From NCBI RefSeq assembly GCF_014083985.1, contig NZ_CP046907.1:1372501-1436500 (forward strand): DNA of 64,000 bases. The letters are read 5' to 3'. This document shows, one piece after another, positions 8,971 through 18,084 of this stretch. The translations under genes were made by a program, and so were the position numbers. This stretch comes from Streptomyces sp. SCUT-3. GTDB taxonomy: Bacteria > Actinomycetota > Actinomycetes > Streptomycetales > Streptomycetaceae. The stretch's first letter is position 1. Each line of letters begins with the position of its first letter. The notes beneath the pieces are model-generated. The model searched no databases. It had not been told where the DNA came from and saw only the letters and a program-made list of their open reading frames with translations.

Positions 8971-10409
8971 CAGTCGTTCTCCGCGTCACGGGCGGTCCGG
9001 AAGCCGGAGAAGATCTGCCGGCGCACCGGGTGGTCCCAGTTGCGGAAGGTGCCGCGCACGGCGACCGGGTCGGCGGCGAACGACCCGCCGCGCAGGACCT
9101 TGTAGTCGCCGCCGAGGAAGACCGCGCTGTACTCGTCGTACGGCCACGCCGCGAAACCCGGGTAGGGGTCGAAGCCGCTGGAGGTCCACTCCCACACGTC
9201 GCCGATCAACTGGCGCACCCCCAGGGGGGAGGCGCCGGCCGGGTAGCTGCCGGCCGGCGCGGGCCGCAGGTGCCGCTGGCCGAGGTTGGCGTGCTCGGGA
9301 CCGGGGTCGGCGTCGCCCCACGGATGGCGCCGGGAGCGGCCGGTGGCCGGGTCGTGGCGGGCCGCCTTCTCCCACTCGGCCTCGGTGGGCAGCCGCCGCC
9401 CGGCCCAGCGGGCGTAGGCGTCGGCCTCGAACCAGCTGACGTGCAGCACAGGCTCGTCACCGGGCACGGGCTCGGTGACGCCGAAGCGGCGGCGCAGCCA
9501 CGTCCCGCCGTCACGCCGCCAGAACAGCGGGGCGGACAGGCCGGCCTGCTGCCGGTGCTCCCAGCCGCGCGGGGTCCACCAGCGCGGGTCGTCGTAGCCG
9601 CCGTCGTCGATGAACTCCCGGTAGGCGGCGTTGGTGACCGGGACGGTGTCGATGAGGAAGGCGTCGAGGTGCACGGCGTGGGCCGGGCGCTCGTTGTCCA
9701 GGGCCCACGGCTCGGTGGAGGTGCCCATGGTGAACGGACCGGCGGGGACGAGGACCTCGGCGGGCAAGGACGCCGCGTCGGCCGGGGCGGGGGGCGGGGG
9801 CGGCGCGTCCAGGACCGCGGGTCCGCGGCGCAGCTGGTGGGTGATCAGCATCGTCTCGTCGTGCTGCTGCTCGTGCTGGGCGACCATGCCGAACACGAAG
9901 GCGCCGTCGAGGAGGCGGCTGCCCTCCAGGGGGACCCGTTCCAGCAGGTCCATGACACGGCCGCGCACCTCGCCGGAGTAGGCGCGGGCCCGGTCGGGGG
10001 GCAGCAGCGGCAGGGAGGGGCGTTCGGCCCGGGGGTGCTCGAAGGCGTCGTAGAGGGAGTCGACCTCGGGCGGGAAGACGGGGTCGTGGCCGGCGACGGA
10101 CCGCAGCAGCCACTGCTCCTCCTGGTTGCCGACGTGGGCCAGGTCCCACACCAGGGGCGACATCAGCGGGGAGTGCTGGGCGGTCAGCTCGCGGGCGTCG
10201 ACGCAGTCGGTCAGGGCGCGGGTGCGGTCCCGGGCGGCGGCGAACACCTCGGCCACGCGCTGCCGCAGGGCGTCGCCGTACGGCCCGTCCGCGGGAGCAG
10301 GAGCGGGGGCGGGAGTGGGAGAAGGTGCGGGGGCGGCGTGCGGAGAAGTGGGAGCGGCTGCGGGCGGAGGGGCGGAGGGGTCGGCGGGGGCGGGGCGGGG
10401 GTCGGCCAC
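8970..10409 (-). CDS. egtB: Ergothioneine biosynthesis sulfoxide synthase EgtB
   Basis: A non-haem iron enzyme that joins gamma-glutamylcysteine to hercynine with oxygen, forming the C-S bond and sulfoxide. The 479 residues comprise a DinB-like N-terminal domain and a C-terminal formylglycine-generating-enzyme-like domain ending in the GFRTARD motif. Likely iron ligands are the His of [10 protein letters not shown] and the two His of QHEQQHDE. The first 40 residues are an unusual Pro/Ala-rich extension, so a later in-frame start is possible. The assigned GTG at 10409 lies two bases after the egtA stop. Gamma-glutamylcysteine as substrate fits the presence of EgtA and EgtC. Confidence 0.93.
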   Translation of the reverse strand: MADPRPAPADPSAPPPAAAPTSPHAAPAPSPTPAPAPAPADGPYGDALRQRVAEVFAAARDRTRALTDCVDARELTAQHSPLMSPLVWDLAHVGNQEEQWLLRSVAGHDPVFPPEVDSLYDAFEHPRAERPSLPLLPPDRARAYSGEVRGRVMDLLERVPLEGSRLLDGAFVFGMVAQHEQQHDETMLITHQLRRGPAVLDAPPPPPAPADAASLPAEVLVPAGPFTMGTSTEPWALDNERPAHAVHLDAFLIDTVPVTNAAYREFIDDGGYDDPRWWTPRGWEHRQQAGLSAPLFWRRDGGTWLRRRFGVTEPVPGDEPVLHVSWFEADAYARWAGRRLPTEAEWEKAARHDPATGRSRRHPWGDADPGPEHANLGQRHLRPAPAGSYPAGASPLGVRQLIGDVWEWTSSGFDPYPGFAAWPYDEYSAVFLGGDYKVLRGGSFAADPVAVRGTFRNWDHPVRRQIFSGFRTARDAEND

Positions 10410-10411
10410 GG

Positions 10412-11821
10412 TCAGCTCTCCTTCCCGGTGGGGGACGGCGGGGCGGCCGGGCCGGCCGGCCGCGCGGGCACGGGGCGGCCCTCACGGCCGGTGACGGCGT
10501 CGAGCAGGTCGTCGGCGGGGCACCGGCCGCGGGCGACGTGGCGTTCGGCGAACGCGGCCACCAGGGCGCGGATCCGTGGCGGGGCGCCGAGGCGGGGCAG
10601 CGCCCCGCCCACCGCCTCGAAGCACTCCTGGGCGGCACGGCGCAGGGCGGGGTCGGTGAGGCCGTTCCGGGCGGCCCGCAGCCACAGGCCGTCCCGGGGG
10701 CCGCCGGGGTCGGCAGCACCGGTGGGGGCTGCGGGACGGGCAGGGCCGTCCTCGGCGAGCTCCCCCACCGCGCGGGCGGCCGCCGCGTTGGCGAGGGGGT
10801 CGTCGAAGAGGGCCGCGACCACCGCGACCGGCACGATCCACCCGTCGTCCCCGGGCTGGGCGTCGATCATGCGCAGTTCCAGGTGGCCCTGCGGCCGTAC
10901 CGGGGGGAAGAGGGTGGTCAGGTGGTAGCGCAGGTCGTCCAGGGTGGGCAGCCTTCCGGCGGGGCTGCGGGCGCCGTCGGCGATCCAGCGGCGGAAGGTC
11001 AGCCCCGCCGGGACGGTCCACGGGCGGTGCGCGCCGCCGCGCACGCACATCACCGGCGCGTCGAGTGCGTACCGGGCCCACGCCCCGCGGGGGTCGCGGA
11101 GCGGGCGGGGGGCCAGGGTGCGGTCGGGGTCGATCCGGGACCACACCGCCTGGCGGGTGGAGCGCCAGCCGGTGGGGCGGCCCTCCCGCAGCGGCGAGTT
11201 GGCGAACGCGGCGACCAGTACGGGGCCGAGCCGGTGGGCGAGCCGCCAGCGGGCGGCGAAACCGGTGGGACCGCCGTCCGCGGTGCCCGCGTCCAGGCAT
11301 ACCTGCACGGAGGCGGTGCTGCACATCATCGCCCGGCCGGCCGGGCCGAAGCGGTCGAAGTAGGACTCCATCGCCGCGTAGCGGGGGAGGTCGAGGACCC
11401 GTCGGGGCGGGCGCCAGGGGTCGTGGCCGTGGCCGTGGACGCGAAGGCCGCGGTCCTGCAGCAGGCCGCGGACGGCGGCCAGGTCGGCGGCGGTGTCGGC
11501 GACCAGGTCGGCGAGGGAGGGGGCGGGACGGGAGCTGAGCTCGATCTGCCCGCCCGGCTCGCGGCTGAACGCGGCTGCGAGGGGGAGCCGGGAGAGGTCG
11601 TCGGCGGCCGCGGCGAGCGCGGCGGGGCCGAGCGGGCGGGCCGGGTCGTCGGCCCCGTGCAGGAACCACTCCAGTTCGGTGCCGATGCGCGTGGGCGGTC
11701 CGGTCTTGAAGCAGATGCCGTGCACGTACTCCTCCGCCTGCGCCTCGGTGAGGACGCCCTCGGTTCCGGGCGTCGGCGCGGCGGGCGGCGGGTCCTCCGT
11801 ACGGGGTCTGGTGACGCTCAT
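10412..11821 (-). CDS. egtA: Glutamate-cysteine ligase EgtA
   Basis: Makes gamma-glutamylcysteine from glutamate, cysteine and ATP as the sulfur donor for EgtB. The 469-residue protein belongs to the GCS2-like family, seen in [31 protein letters not shown] and the late [13 protein letters not shown]. It is the first gene of the egtABCD unit, separated from egtB by two bases. The promoter should lie in 11822-11950, upstream of the ATG at 11821. The Ala/Pro-rich C-terminal tail is poorly conserved. Confidence 0.92.
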   Translation of the reverse strand: MSVTRPRTEDPPPAAPTPGTEGVLTEAQAEEYVHGICFKTGPPTRIGTELEWFLHGADDPARPLGPAALAAAADDLSRLPLAAAFSREPGGQIELSSRPAPSLADLVADTAADLAAVRGLLQDRGLRVHGHGHDPWRPPRRVLDLPRYAAMESYFDRFGPAGRAMMCSTASVQVCLDAGTADGGPTGFAARWRLAHRLGPVLVAAFANSPLREGRPTGWRSTRQAVWSRIDPDRTLAPRPLRDPRGAWARYALDAPVMCVRGGAHRPWTVPAGLTFRRWIADGARSPAGRLPTLDDLRYHLTTLFPPVRPQGHLELRMIDAQPGDDGWIVPVAVVAALFDDPLANAAAARAVGELAEDGPARPAAPTGAADPGGPRDGLWLRAARNGLTDPALRRAAQECFEAVGGALPRLGAPPRIRALVAAFAERHVARGRCPADDLLDAVTGREGRPVPARPAGPAAPPSPTGKES

Positions 11822-11953
11822 GCGGCGGTGCCTCCCGTCGTCTGGGTCTGCCCCTCCAATGCACCACGGGAGCCCCCGGGGCGCACACGATCGTTCTGCT
11901 CTGTTGGGTTTTGTGGATCCGGGTCGGGGACCGTCCCCCGGCGGACGGCGTTC

Positions 11954-11988
11954 CGCCGCCCGCACGTCTTCCCTGCGTGCGGGCGGCG
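11954..11988 (-). terminator. Stem-loop downstream of the DUF4383 gene
   Basis: Perfect 13-base arms, 11954-11966 and 11976-11988, enclose a 9-base loop. It begins 28 bases after the DUF4383 stop codon and precedes egtA. No U-tract follows. Confidence 0.6.
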
Positions 11989-12015
11989 AAACGGGGCCGG
12001 ACCGGTCCTGCGGGG

Positions 12016-12570
12016 TCAGCGTCCACGCCCCTCCGGCAGGGCGGAGACCGGACGGCGGGACCGGCCCACCGCCGCGCGCGCCGCACGGACCTCGTCCTCG
12101 CGGGCGGCCTGCTCGGGGTGGCGGCTCCTCCAGTAGGGGTTGTCGTGCGGCAGTCCGCCGCTGACCCGGCCGTACATCCCGAAGGTGAGGATCAGCAGGC
12201 CCATGACGAAGCTGAAGATCACATTCGGCATGCGGAAGGCGAGGACGTTGAACGAGGTCTCCATCAGGGCCAGGTTCACGAAACCGCTCAGGATGAACGC
12301 CGAGCCCACCGCCATGTTGAGGGTGGAGGCGACGTTGCCCCCGACGACGGCGCCCGCGACCAGCAGCAGGCCGACGACCACCGAGACGAGGCTGAGCAGT
12401 CCGTTGCTGGACAGCCCGGCGACCGTCTGCCCGTCGGTGTCGAAGAAGGCCAGCCGGTCGGCGAAGCCGAGGGTTCCGAAGACCAGGAGGACGACGCCGC
12501 AGAAACCTGCGCCGAACCGGTAGACGGTGGCCAGCGGGTGGTCCTTGGGAAGTCCGTGCTCGGGGTTCAT
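12016..12570 (-). CDS. DUF4383 family membrane protein
   Basis: A 184-residue predicted inner-membrane protein with four hydrophobic segments (about 22-42, 55-80, 85-105 and 115-132). A short basic C-terminal tail should be cytoplasmic. The FGADRLAFF-like loop after the first segment and the near-terminal YGRVSGGLP match DUF4383 as I know it. Function is unknown. It appears to be transcribed alone, with its own hairpin downstream and a 95-base gap upstream. Confidence 0.75.
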   Translation of the reverse strand: MNPEHGLPKDHPLATVYRFGAGFCGVVLLVFGTLGFADRLAFFDTDGQTVAGLSSNGLLSLVSVVVGLLLVAGAVVGGNVASTLNMAVGSAFILSGFVNLALMETSFNVLAFRMPNVIFSFVMGLLILTFGMYGRVSGGLPHDNPYWRSRHPEQAAREDEVRAARAAVGRSRRPVSALPEGRGR

Positions 12571-12665
12571 CTCTGCCTCCGCGGAGGTTTGCCGGATTCA
12601 TCACCTTTGCCCCCAGCATGGGCGGCGCGGGCACCCCCGACAAGTCGCACAGTTTGTGCGTCGTT

Positions 12666-13130
12666 TCACCCCGCGCGCCCCAGGACGGGACGGCCGCAGC
12701 GCCCGAGGAGGCGCGCCACCTCCTCGCGGGACTCGGACACGGCGTCCACCGCGTCGACGCACCCGGCATGGGCCTGCTCGTCCTCCAGGGCGCAGGCCAC
12801 CGCCAGCAGGGCCGCCCCGGCCTCGGCCAGCAGGGCGTCCAGGGCGCGGAGCGCGCCGGCCGGGTCGCGCATCCGCGACAGCCTCGCCGCACGCACCGGG
12901 CAGCCGCGCGCCCCGGCGTGGCGCCGGTGCAGCCCGGCGCAGGCGCGGCCGGCGGTCTCGCCCAGCGAGAGCGCGGCGTCCTTCAGCTCCGCGGGCCCGT
13001 ACAGGGACAGGTGGCCGCCCACCGCCTCCGCCAGGGCCTGCGCCTGCCACGCCTCCTCGGCCACGTCGCCCGCTCCCCGGGCGTGGGCCAGCGCGTGCCG
13101 GGCCGCCTCCACCAGTGCCGTCGCGTCCAT
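12666..13130 (-). CDS. DUF6099-like hypothetical protein
   Basis: A 154-residue, Ala/Arg/Leu-rich, probably all-helical protein with no signal peptide or membrane segment. The opening MDATALVEAARHALA and EEAWQAQALAEAVG resemble the Streptomyces DUF6099 family from memory. Function is unknown. It lies 126 bases beyond the start of the MazG-like gene and need not be co-transcribed with it. Confidence 0.6.
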   Translation of the reverse strand: MDATALVEAARHALAHARGAGDVAEEAWQAQALAEAVGGHLSLYGPAELKDAALSLGETAGRACAGLHRRHAGARGCPVRAARLSRMRDPAGALRALDALLAEAGAALLAVACALEDEQAHAGCVDAVDAVSESREEVARLLGRCGRPVLGRAG

Positions 13131-13256
13131 CGCGCACTCCCCGTTCCCGTTCCGGGCGGCTCCGCGCCGCCCGGAACCACTGTCGGGCCCGGCGGGCGGC
13201 CCGTCACCCCCCGCCTGCGCCGCGGTGGACGACCACCCCGCCTGTGGACAAACCGC

Positions 13257-13589
13257 TCACCCCTGCGGGTGAGGGCGGGGGAAGCGCTGCTCGTTCCGCC
13301 CGATCTTGGCGGCCAGCGCCCGCAGCGGGTCCACCCCCAGGGCCCCGCAGAACTGCAGCAGGTAGGCGAGCACGTCGGCGACCTCGTCCTCCACCCGCCC
13401 GGCCAGGTCCGCGTCCTCCATGACCCGGGCCGACTCCTCCGGGGTGAGCCACTGGAAGACCTCCAGCAGCTCCGACGCCTCCACGCTCAGCGCGGCGGCG
13501 AGGTTCTTGGGCGTGTGGTAGGGCTGCCAGTCGCGGGCCGCCGCGAACTCCGCGAGGCGGCGCTGCAGCGCGTACAGATCGTCGGTCAC
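13257..13589 (-). CDS. MazG-like nucleotide pyrophosphohydrolase
   Basis: A small (110-residue) all-alpha NTP pyrophosphohydrolase that cleaves (d)NTPs to NMP and PPi, probably for pool sanitation. It has the metal-binding pattern of the dCTPase/MazG-like group, with [11 protein letters not shown] near 38-48 and [12 protein letters not shown] near 67-78. The start is a GTG at 13589. It diverges from gltX across a 179-base gap. The exact substrate cannot be told from the sequence. Confidence 0.85.
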   Translation of the reverse strand: MTDDLYALQRRLAEFAAARDWQPYHTPKNLAAALSVEASELLEVFQWLTPEESARVMEDADLAGRVEDEVADVLAYLLQFCGALGVDPLRALAAKIGRNEQRFPRPHPQG

Positions 13590-13768
13590 GGTCCAGGTCT
13601 ACCGCACCCGCGGCCCGCGCCCGGAGCGCCCCGGCGGCGAGCACACCCGCCGGGGCCGGGCACGGACCGGACGGACGGCCCCCCGGGCGGCGGGGCGGCC
13701 GGCGCCCGGGCCCCCGGCCGGCCGGGCGGGGGCCCGGGCGGGCGCCCGGCATCGGTACGCTTGCGAAC

Positions 13769-15181
13769 ATGTCTACCGCTCCTGTTCGTGTTCGTTTCGC
13801 CCCCTCCCCCACCGGGATGTTCCATGTCGGCGGCGCCCGCTCCGCCCTCTACAACTGGGCCGTCGCCCGGCAGTCGGGCGGGAAGTTCGTCCTGCGGATC
13901 GAGGACACCGACGCGGCCCGCAACAAGCCGGAGTGGATCGACGGCATCATCAGCGCGCTCGCGTCGATCGGGATCTCCGACGCCGACCCGGCCTTCGAGG
14001 GCCCGTTCTTCCAGTCCCACAACGCGGACCGGCACCGCGAGGCCGCCCTCCGCCTCCACAGCGAGGGGCGCGCCTACTACTGCGACTGCACCCGCGAGCA
14101 GCTGCAGGAGCGGACCGGGTCCCAGCAGCTCGGCTACGACGGCTTCTGCCGGGAGCGCGGACTGGAGCAGGCGGAGGGCCGGGCACTGCGCTTCCGCACC
14201 CCCGACGAGGGCGCGACGACGGTCGTGGACCTGATCCGCGGGGAGCCGTCCTTCCCGAACTCCGCAATCGAGGACTTCGTCGTCGCGCGCGGCGACGGCT
14301 CCCCCGTCTTCCTGCTCGCCAACGTGGTCGACGACATCGACGAGGGCATCACCGAGGTGATCCGGGGCGAGGAGCACCTGTCGAACACCCCCAAGCAGCA
14401 GCTGCTGTGGGAGGCGCTCGGCGCCACGCCCCCGGTGTGGGCGCACCTGCCGGTCATCGTGAACGAGAAGCGGCAGAAGCTCTCCAAGCGCCGGGACAAG
14501 GTCGCGCTGGAGGACTACCTGTCCGAGGGCTACCTGCCCGGGGCGATGGTCAACTACCTGATGCTGCTCGGCTGGGGCCCCGGCGACGACGTCGAGATCC
14601 GCCCGTACGAGGAGCTGGAGCGGATGTTCCGGGTCGAGGACGTGAACACCTCCCCGGCCTTCTTCGACGTGAAGAAGCTGACGGCCTTCAACGGCGAGTA
14701 CATCCGCGCGATGCCGCCGGAGGAGTTCGCCGAGGCGTGCCGGCCGTGGCTGCGCGAGCCGTACGCCACCTGGCGTCCGGAGGCGTACGACGAGTCCGTC
14801 TTCGCGAAGCTGGCGCCGCTGGCGCAGACCCGGCTGTCCGTGCTGGGGGAGATCACCCGGTACGTGGACTGGGCCTTCCTCGACGAGGCGCCCGAGGACG
14901 AGGCGTCGTGGGCGAAGGCCATGAAGCCGGGTGCCGGGGCGATCCTCAAGGACACCCGCGAGCGCTGCGTCACGGCGGACTGGGACGCCGACTCCCTCAA
15001 GGCCGTGCTGGAGGAGGTGGCCGCCGCCCACGGACTGAAGCTGGGCAAGGCCCAGGCGCCGGTGCGCGTCGCCGTGACGGGCCGCACGGTCGGCCTGCCC
15101 CTGTTCGAGTCGCTGGAGATCCTGGGCCGCGAGCGGGTCCTGGCCCGGCTGGACGCCGCGTCGGCGAAGCTCGGGGAGTGA
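13769..15181 (+). CDS. gltX: Glutamyl-tRNA synthetase (divergent type)
   Basis: Class I aminoacyl-tRNA synthetase that charges tRNA-Glu, and possibly tRNA-Gln in organisms using the amidotransferase route. The 470 residues show the HIGH-type motif HVGG at 19-22 and the KMSKS-type KLSKR at 237-241. A zinc-site pattern has Cys105, Cys107, Tyr123 and Cys127, the C-x-C...Y-x3-C arrangement seen in GluRS and GluQ-RS. Unlike GluQ-RS it has a full anticodon-binding C-terminal half. The N-terminal region ([18 protein letters not shown]) differs from the common streptomycete GluRS I remember (PHVGLVRTALFNW). It may therefore be a second GluRS. It is transcribed alone. Confidence 0.9.
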   Translation: MSTAPVRVRFAPSPTGMFHVGGARSALYNWAVARQSGGKFVLRIEDTDAARNKPEWIDGIISALASIGISDADPAFEGPFFQSHNADRHREAALRLHSEGRAYYCDCTREQLQERTGSQQLGYDGFCRERGLEQAEGRALRFRTPDEGATTVVDLIRGEPSFPNSAIEDFVVARGDGSPVFLLANVVDDIDEGITEVIRGEEHLSNTPKQQLLWEALGATPPVWAHLPVIVNEKRQKLSKRRDKVALEDYLSEGYLPGAMVNYLMLLGWGPGDDVEIRPYEELERMFRVEDVNTSPAFFDVKKLTAFNGEYIRAMPPEEFAEACRPWLREPYATWRPEAYDESVFAKLAPLAQTRLSVLGEITRYVDWAFLDEAPEDEASWAKAMKPGAGAILKDTRERCVTADWDADSLKAVLEEVAAAHGLKLGKAQAPVRVAVTGRTVGLPLFESLEILGRERVLARLDAASAKLGE

Positions 15182-15185
15182 CCCC

Positions 15186-15222
15186 GGCCGGCCTGCCCCG
15201 CACCCCGCGGGGCGGGCCGGCC
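15186..15222. terminator. Bidirectional stem-loop between gltX and the AAA ATPase
   Basis: Sixteen-base arms (15186-15201 and 15207-15222), with one G-T position and a 5-base loop, start 4 bases after the gltX stop. The convergent ATPase gene ends at 15260. A triplicated GGGCCGGTCC follows at about 15230-15258. There is no U-tract. Confidence 0.7.
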
Positions 15223-15259
15223 CCGGGACCGGCCGGTCCGGGCCGGTCCGGGCCGGTCC

Positions 15260-16447
15260 CTACCGCACCCTGCGCGGCACCGGGACCCGGGCCCCGGCCG
15301 CGTCCAGGCGGACGACCGCCGCGCCGGGCACGTCCTCCAGGCAGCCGGCCCACTCCGCGTCGCGGACCGTGCCCAGCAGCCGGATGTGGCCCCGCTCGCA
15401 CATCCGGGCGGCCAGGGCGAGCAGCTCGTCGCACTGCCGCCGGCCCAGGGAGCGGTCCAGGTCGTCGCCGGCCACGGTCAGCAGCTGCAGTGCGGGCAGG
15501 AGCTCGGAGACCTGGTCGACCTGGAGGATCCCCGGGCCGGTGAGCAGGACCAGCGCGAAGGCCAGGAAGCGCAGCTCGCCGCCGCCCAGGAGCGAGACGG
15601 GCACCGTGCCGGACGGGCCGCCCCGGTCCACCGCGGCCAGGAACCCTCCGGGGCCTGTGCCGTCCCGGTGCCGCGAGGTCAGCGCGGCCACGGGCCGCGG
15701 GGAGACCGCGCGCAGGGCGTTCACGAGGTGGCCGTAGCGCACCGGGCACTCCTCCTCGGCCCGGGCCAGCACCGCCGACAGGTTCCCGCCGTCCCCGCGC
15801 AGCAGGGCCCGCTCCACGTCGCGGGCCCGCGCGGGCCTGCGCATGGCCCGCGGGTCGGGGTCCATCGGGAAGACGCCCCGCAGGGCGACGAGCACCTGCT
15901 CGGCGGCGGCCAGCACCGTCCGCTGCCCCTCGGTCGTGCCGGCCACCCGCAGCGGCACCAGGGCGGTGGCCAGCCGGTCGCCCGGCAGCGGGGCCCGGGT
16001 GACCGGGGCGTGCCCCGCGGTGTGCCAGGCCGCCTGGACGGTCGGCAGGCCGGGGTCGACCAGGGCGGTGCTCAGCAGCGTGCGGCCCCCGGCGGACAGC
16101 CGCTCGCCGGCGACGCGCAGTTCGGGCCCCGTCTGCACGGCCAGGTCGAGGCTGACCGGGCCGACGGGGCCGTCGACCGTGCAGCCGACGCGGAATCCGC
16201 GGCGGCCGTCGGCGTCCGGCCCGGCCTCCAGGGGAGTGCAGGCCGCGGAGGCCCCGGCCTCGGCGAGGACCGCGCCGTCGGCCAGCCGGCCGAGCAGGGC
16301 CAGGGCCCGCAGCACGGCGGACTTGCCCGCCCCGCTCTCCCCCGCGAACACCGTCAGCGGACTCAGGGGGAACACTGCTCCCCGGTGCGGGCCGAAGGCC
16401 GACAGGCGCAGCTCGACCGCCGCGGGCCGCTTGCAGGTTCCGTTCAT
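15260..16447 (-). CDS. AAA/RecF-like ATPase, orphan
   Basis: A 395-residue P-loop ATPase of the SMC/RecF/ABC-like AAA group. Walker A GESGAGKS sits at about 36-43. The ABC-type signature SLLGGGELRFLAFAL is near 285-300. The C-terminal region ends with a LLGTVRDAEW strand. Such proteins act as molecular switches, sometimes in anti-phage systems, but no nuclease or other effector is adjacent here. No ribosome site precedes the ATG at 16447. A TANNNT hexamer (TAGCGT, 16461-16456) lies 8 bases upstream, so the mRNA may be leaderless. The function is unassigned. Confidence 0.7.
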   Translation of the reverse strand: MNGTCKRPAAVELRLSAFGPHRGAVFPLSPLTVFAGESGAGKSAVLRALALLGRLADGAVLAEAGASAACTPLEAGPDADGRRGFRVGCTVDGPVGPVSLDLAVQTGPELRVAGERLSAGGRTLLSTALVDPGLPTVQAAWHTAGHAPVTRAPLPGDRLATALVPLRVAGTTEGQRTVLAAAEQVLVALRGVFPMDPDPRAMRRPARARDVERALLRGDGGNLSAVLARAEEECPVRYGHLVNALRAVSPRPVAALTSRHRDGTGPGGFLAAVDRGGPSGTVPVSLLGGGELRFLAFALVLLTGPGILQVDQVSELLPALQLLTVAGDDLDRSLGRRQCDELLALAARMCERGHIRLLGTVRDAEWAGCLEDVPGAAVVRLDAAGARVPVPRRVR

Positions 16448-16678
16448 GATCGGAAACGCTAGTCCCGGCAGGTCCGGGCGAAACCGTTCGCCTGGGCGGA
16501 CTTACCCCGAACGGGCGGGACCGGTGGACACGTTGACCTGCTCAGGAACCCGAGGCGCCGTCCCGCGGGAGGTCGGCCGTCACTCCCCCGCGCATCGCTC
16601 CTTGCGGTGCGTGCGGTGCGGGCCTGCGAGTTCGGCGTCGCCGCCCCGACGGGCCCCGCGCGGCAGAGGGGCCGTGCG

Positions 16679-17215
16679 TCAGTCTTCGTCCCGTTCGGCG
16701 CCGGCCAGGTGTTCGGCGAGGGCGTGGAGGACGAAGGAGTTCGGGGTCCCGGACGCCACGGGTCCCAGCACCTGCCACCGCCCGGCGGAGCGGACCGCGA
16801 CGGAACCGTCCGGCACCTCGTCCCGCCGGACCTGCGGCCACCGCAGGGACGTCTCCCGGAAACCGATCCCGTCCCCGGTGATCCGCACGGGGCCGAAGGC
16901 GAGCCGCGCCCCCTCGGCCGCACCGCGGGCCAGTCCGTAGCCGTACCGGCCGCGCCCGAGCACCGGGTCCGGGCACTCCCCGAGGCGCAGGATCTTGCGC
17001 CGCCGGTACACGTACACCGGCACGACGTTCGCGCCCGGCGACTCCGTCCCCCACACGCCGTCCAGCAGTTCCTGCCGGCTGACCGACCGGTCCGGGCTCA
17101 GGGCCAGAGCCGCCGGCACGGCCTGCCGGCGGACCGGGCCGACGTCCACGGGCTGCCCGGCGAGCCACACCCGCAACGGGCCGAGCACGGAGACCCGGAG
17201 CCGCGGGCCGGGCAC
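16679..17215 (-). CDS. SARP-type winged-helix domain fused to an unknown C-terminal domain
   Basis: A 178-residue protein whose first about 90 residues match the OmpR-like DNA-binding domain of SARP regulators: VLGPLRVWLAG, RQAVPAALALSPDRSVSRQELLDGVWG, then a VYRRRKIL strand and a RGRYGYGL wing. The bacterial transcriptional activation domain expected next is absent. Instead about 75 residues (FGPVRITGDGIGFRETSLRWPQV onward, in outline) look like a small beta-rich module ending in one helix, somewhat PH-like. It starts at a GTG (17215) with a weak ribosome site. It is a regulator by domain; its target is unknown. It could be a decayed SARP or a real fusion. Confidence 0.6.
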   Translation of the reverse strand: MPGPRLRVSVLGPLRVWLAGQPVDVGPVRRQAVPAALALSPDRSVSRQELLDGVWGTESPGANVVPVYVYRRRKILRLGECPDPVLGRGRYGYGLARGAAEGARLAFGPVRITGDGIGFRETSLRWPQVRRDEVPDGSVAVRSAGRWQVLGPVASGTPNSFVLHALAEHLAGAERDED

Positions 17216-17500
17216 GGGCCCCGTCCGTTGCCGGACAGCGGTCCCCGGCGCCGCCGGGCCGAGCAGGCCCTCATCAGTGTGGTCGCCATCCCCGAGGACG
17301 GCGCCGGATGGCTGGCCTTCCCCAGGTCCCTGGTCGCCCGCGGGCCGGGCGGGTCCACTGCCCCGTCTCGTGAAGGCATGGACATCAATCCGTTGAACGA
17401 ACAGATCCCAAAAGAAAGAGATCAGCCCGCCCGACGGAGTGCATGGAGCCGGCGCCGCTTTCGGAACCTCATTTCGTCCTCCAACGCCCGACGTCGTGCG

Positions 17501-17893
17501 TCAGGAAACGGGGAACCACTCCGACAGGCGCTTGGCGATGGCCGGTACGTCGATGTTGTCCTGCGCGACTTCCTCGGCGAACGGGCCGGCTACGGAGACG
17601 GGTGGCGGAGCGACACCTGCGCTGACGCCGTTGAACCTCAGAAAGACGCGCATGGCCAGCCAGGCGGTGCGCTTGTTGCCGTCGATCAGCGCGTGGTTCC
17701 GGGCGACGGAGTGCAGCAGTGCCGCCGCCTTCTCGTGCAGCGTGGGGTACAGCTCGACTCCGAAGACGTTGGCTCGGGGCCGTTCGACCGCGGACACCAG
17801 AAGCCCCATGTCGCGCACGCTGTGCTCGGTACCGTTGACCTTGCGGGCAATGGCCAGGATCTCGTCGATCCGGACGTAGCGCACTTCGGTCAC
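17501..17893 (-). CDS. doc: Doc-type (Fic family) toxin of a toxin-antitoxin pair
   Basis: A death-on-curing toxin of 130 residues. Doc enzymes inactivate EF-Tu by phosphorylation, and other Fic proteins AMPylate targets. The catalytic loop HALIDGNKR is at 67-75, with His67 and the Doc-type lysine in place of the Fic glycine. YVRIDEILAIA at the N-terminus is family-like. The GTG start at 17893 overlaps the antitoxin stop as GTGA, so antitoxin is translated first. The active-site loop looks intact. The TA role is inferred from family and gene order. Confidence 0.87.
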   Translation of the reverse strand: MTEVRYVRIDEILAIARKVNGTEHSVRDMGLLVSAVERPRANVFGVELYPTLHEKAAALLHSVARNHALIDGNKRTAWLAMRVFLRFNGVSAGVAPPPVSVAGPFAEEVAQDNIDVPAIAKRLSEWFPVS

Positions 17894-18084
17894 TTCAGGT
17901 AGTCCAGGATCTCCGCATCGCTGTCCATCAGCTCGGCCAGGACGTCGTCGACCTTCAGCTCGGCCCGTTCCTGGGCCTCACGGATGGCCTCGATGGCGAG
18001 TTCCTGCTTGCTGCGGCGCTCACGGCGAGCACGCTCGGTGAGCTTAGCGTCAAGGTCCTCGGGAAGTCGGAGTGTCATCGCCAT
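17890..18084 (-). CDS. Ribbon-helix-helix antitoxin partner of Doc
   Basis: A 64-residue protein. An N-terminal beta strand MAMTLRLPEDLDAKL and a RRERRSKQELAIEAIREA helix pair form a ribbon-helix-helix DNA-binding unit. An acidic C-terminal tail (DDVLAELMDSDAEILDYL) probably wraps the toxin. The ATG at 18084 is preceded, with 6 bases between, by TATCAT within an inverted repeat; this fits a leaderless, autoregulated transcript. A second ATG at 18078 is possible. Confidence 0.82.
   Translation of the reverse strand: MAMTLRLPEDLDAKLTERARRERRSKQELAIEAIREAQERAELKVDDVLAELMDSDAEILDYLK

Noticed and set aside
13769-15181. GluQ-RS (queuosine tRNA-Asp glutamylation) instead of GluRS
   Set aside because: The Cys/Tyr zinc pattern is shared, but the protein has a KLSKR motif and a complete C-terminal anticodon-binding half that GluQ-RS lacks.
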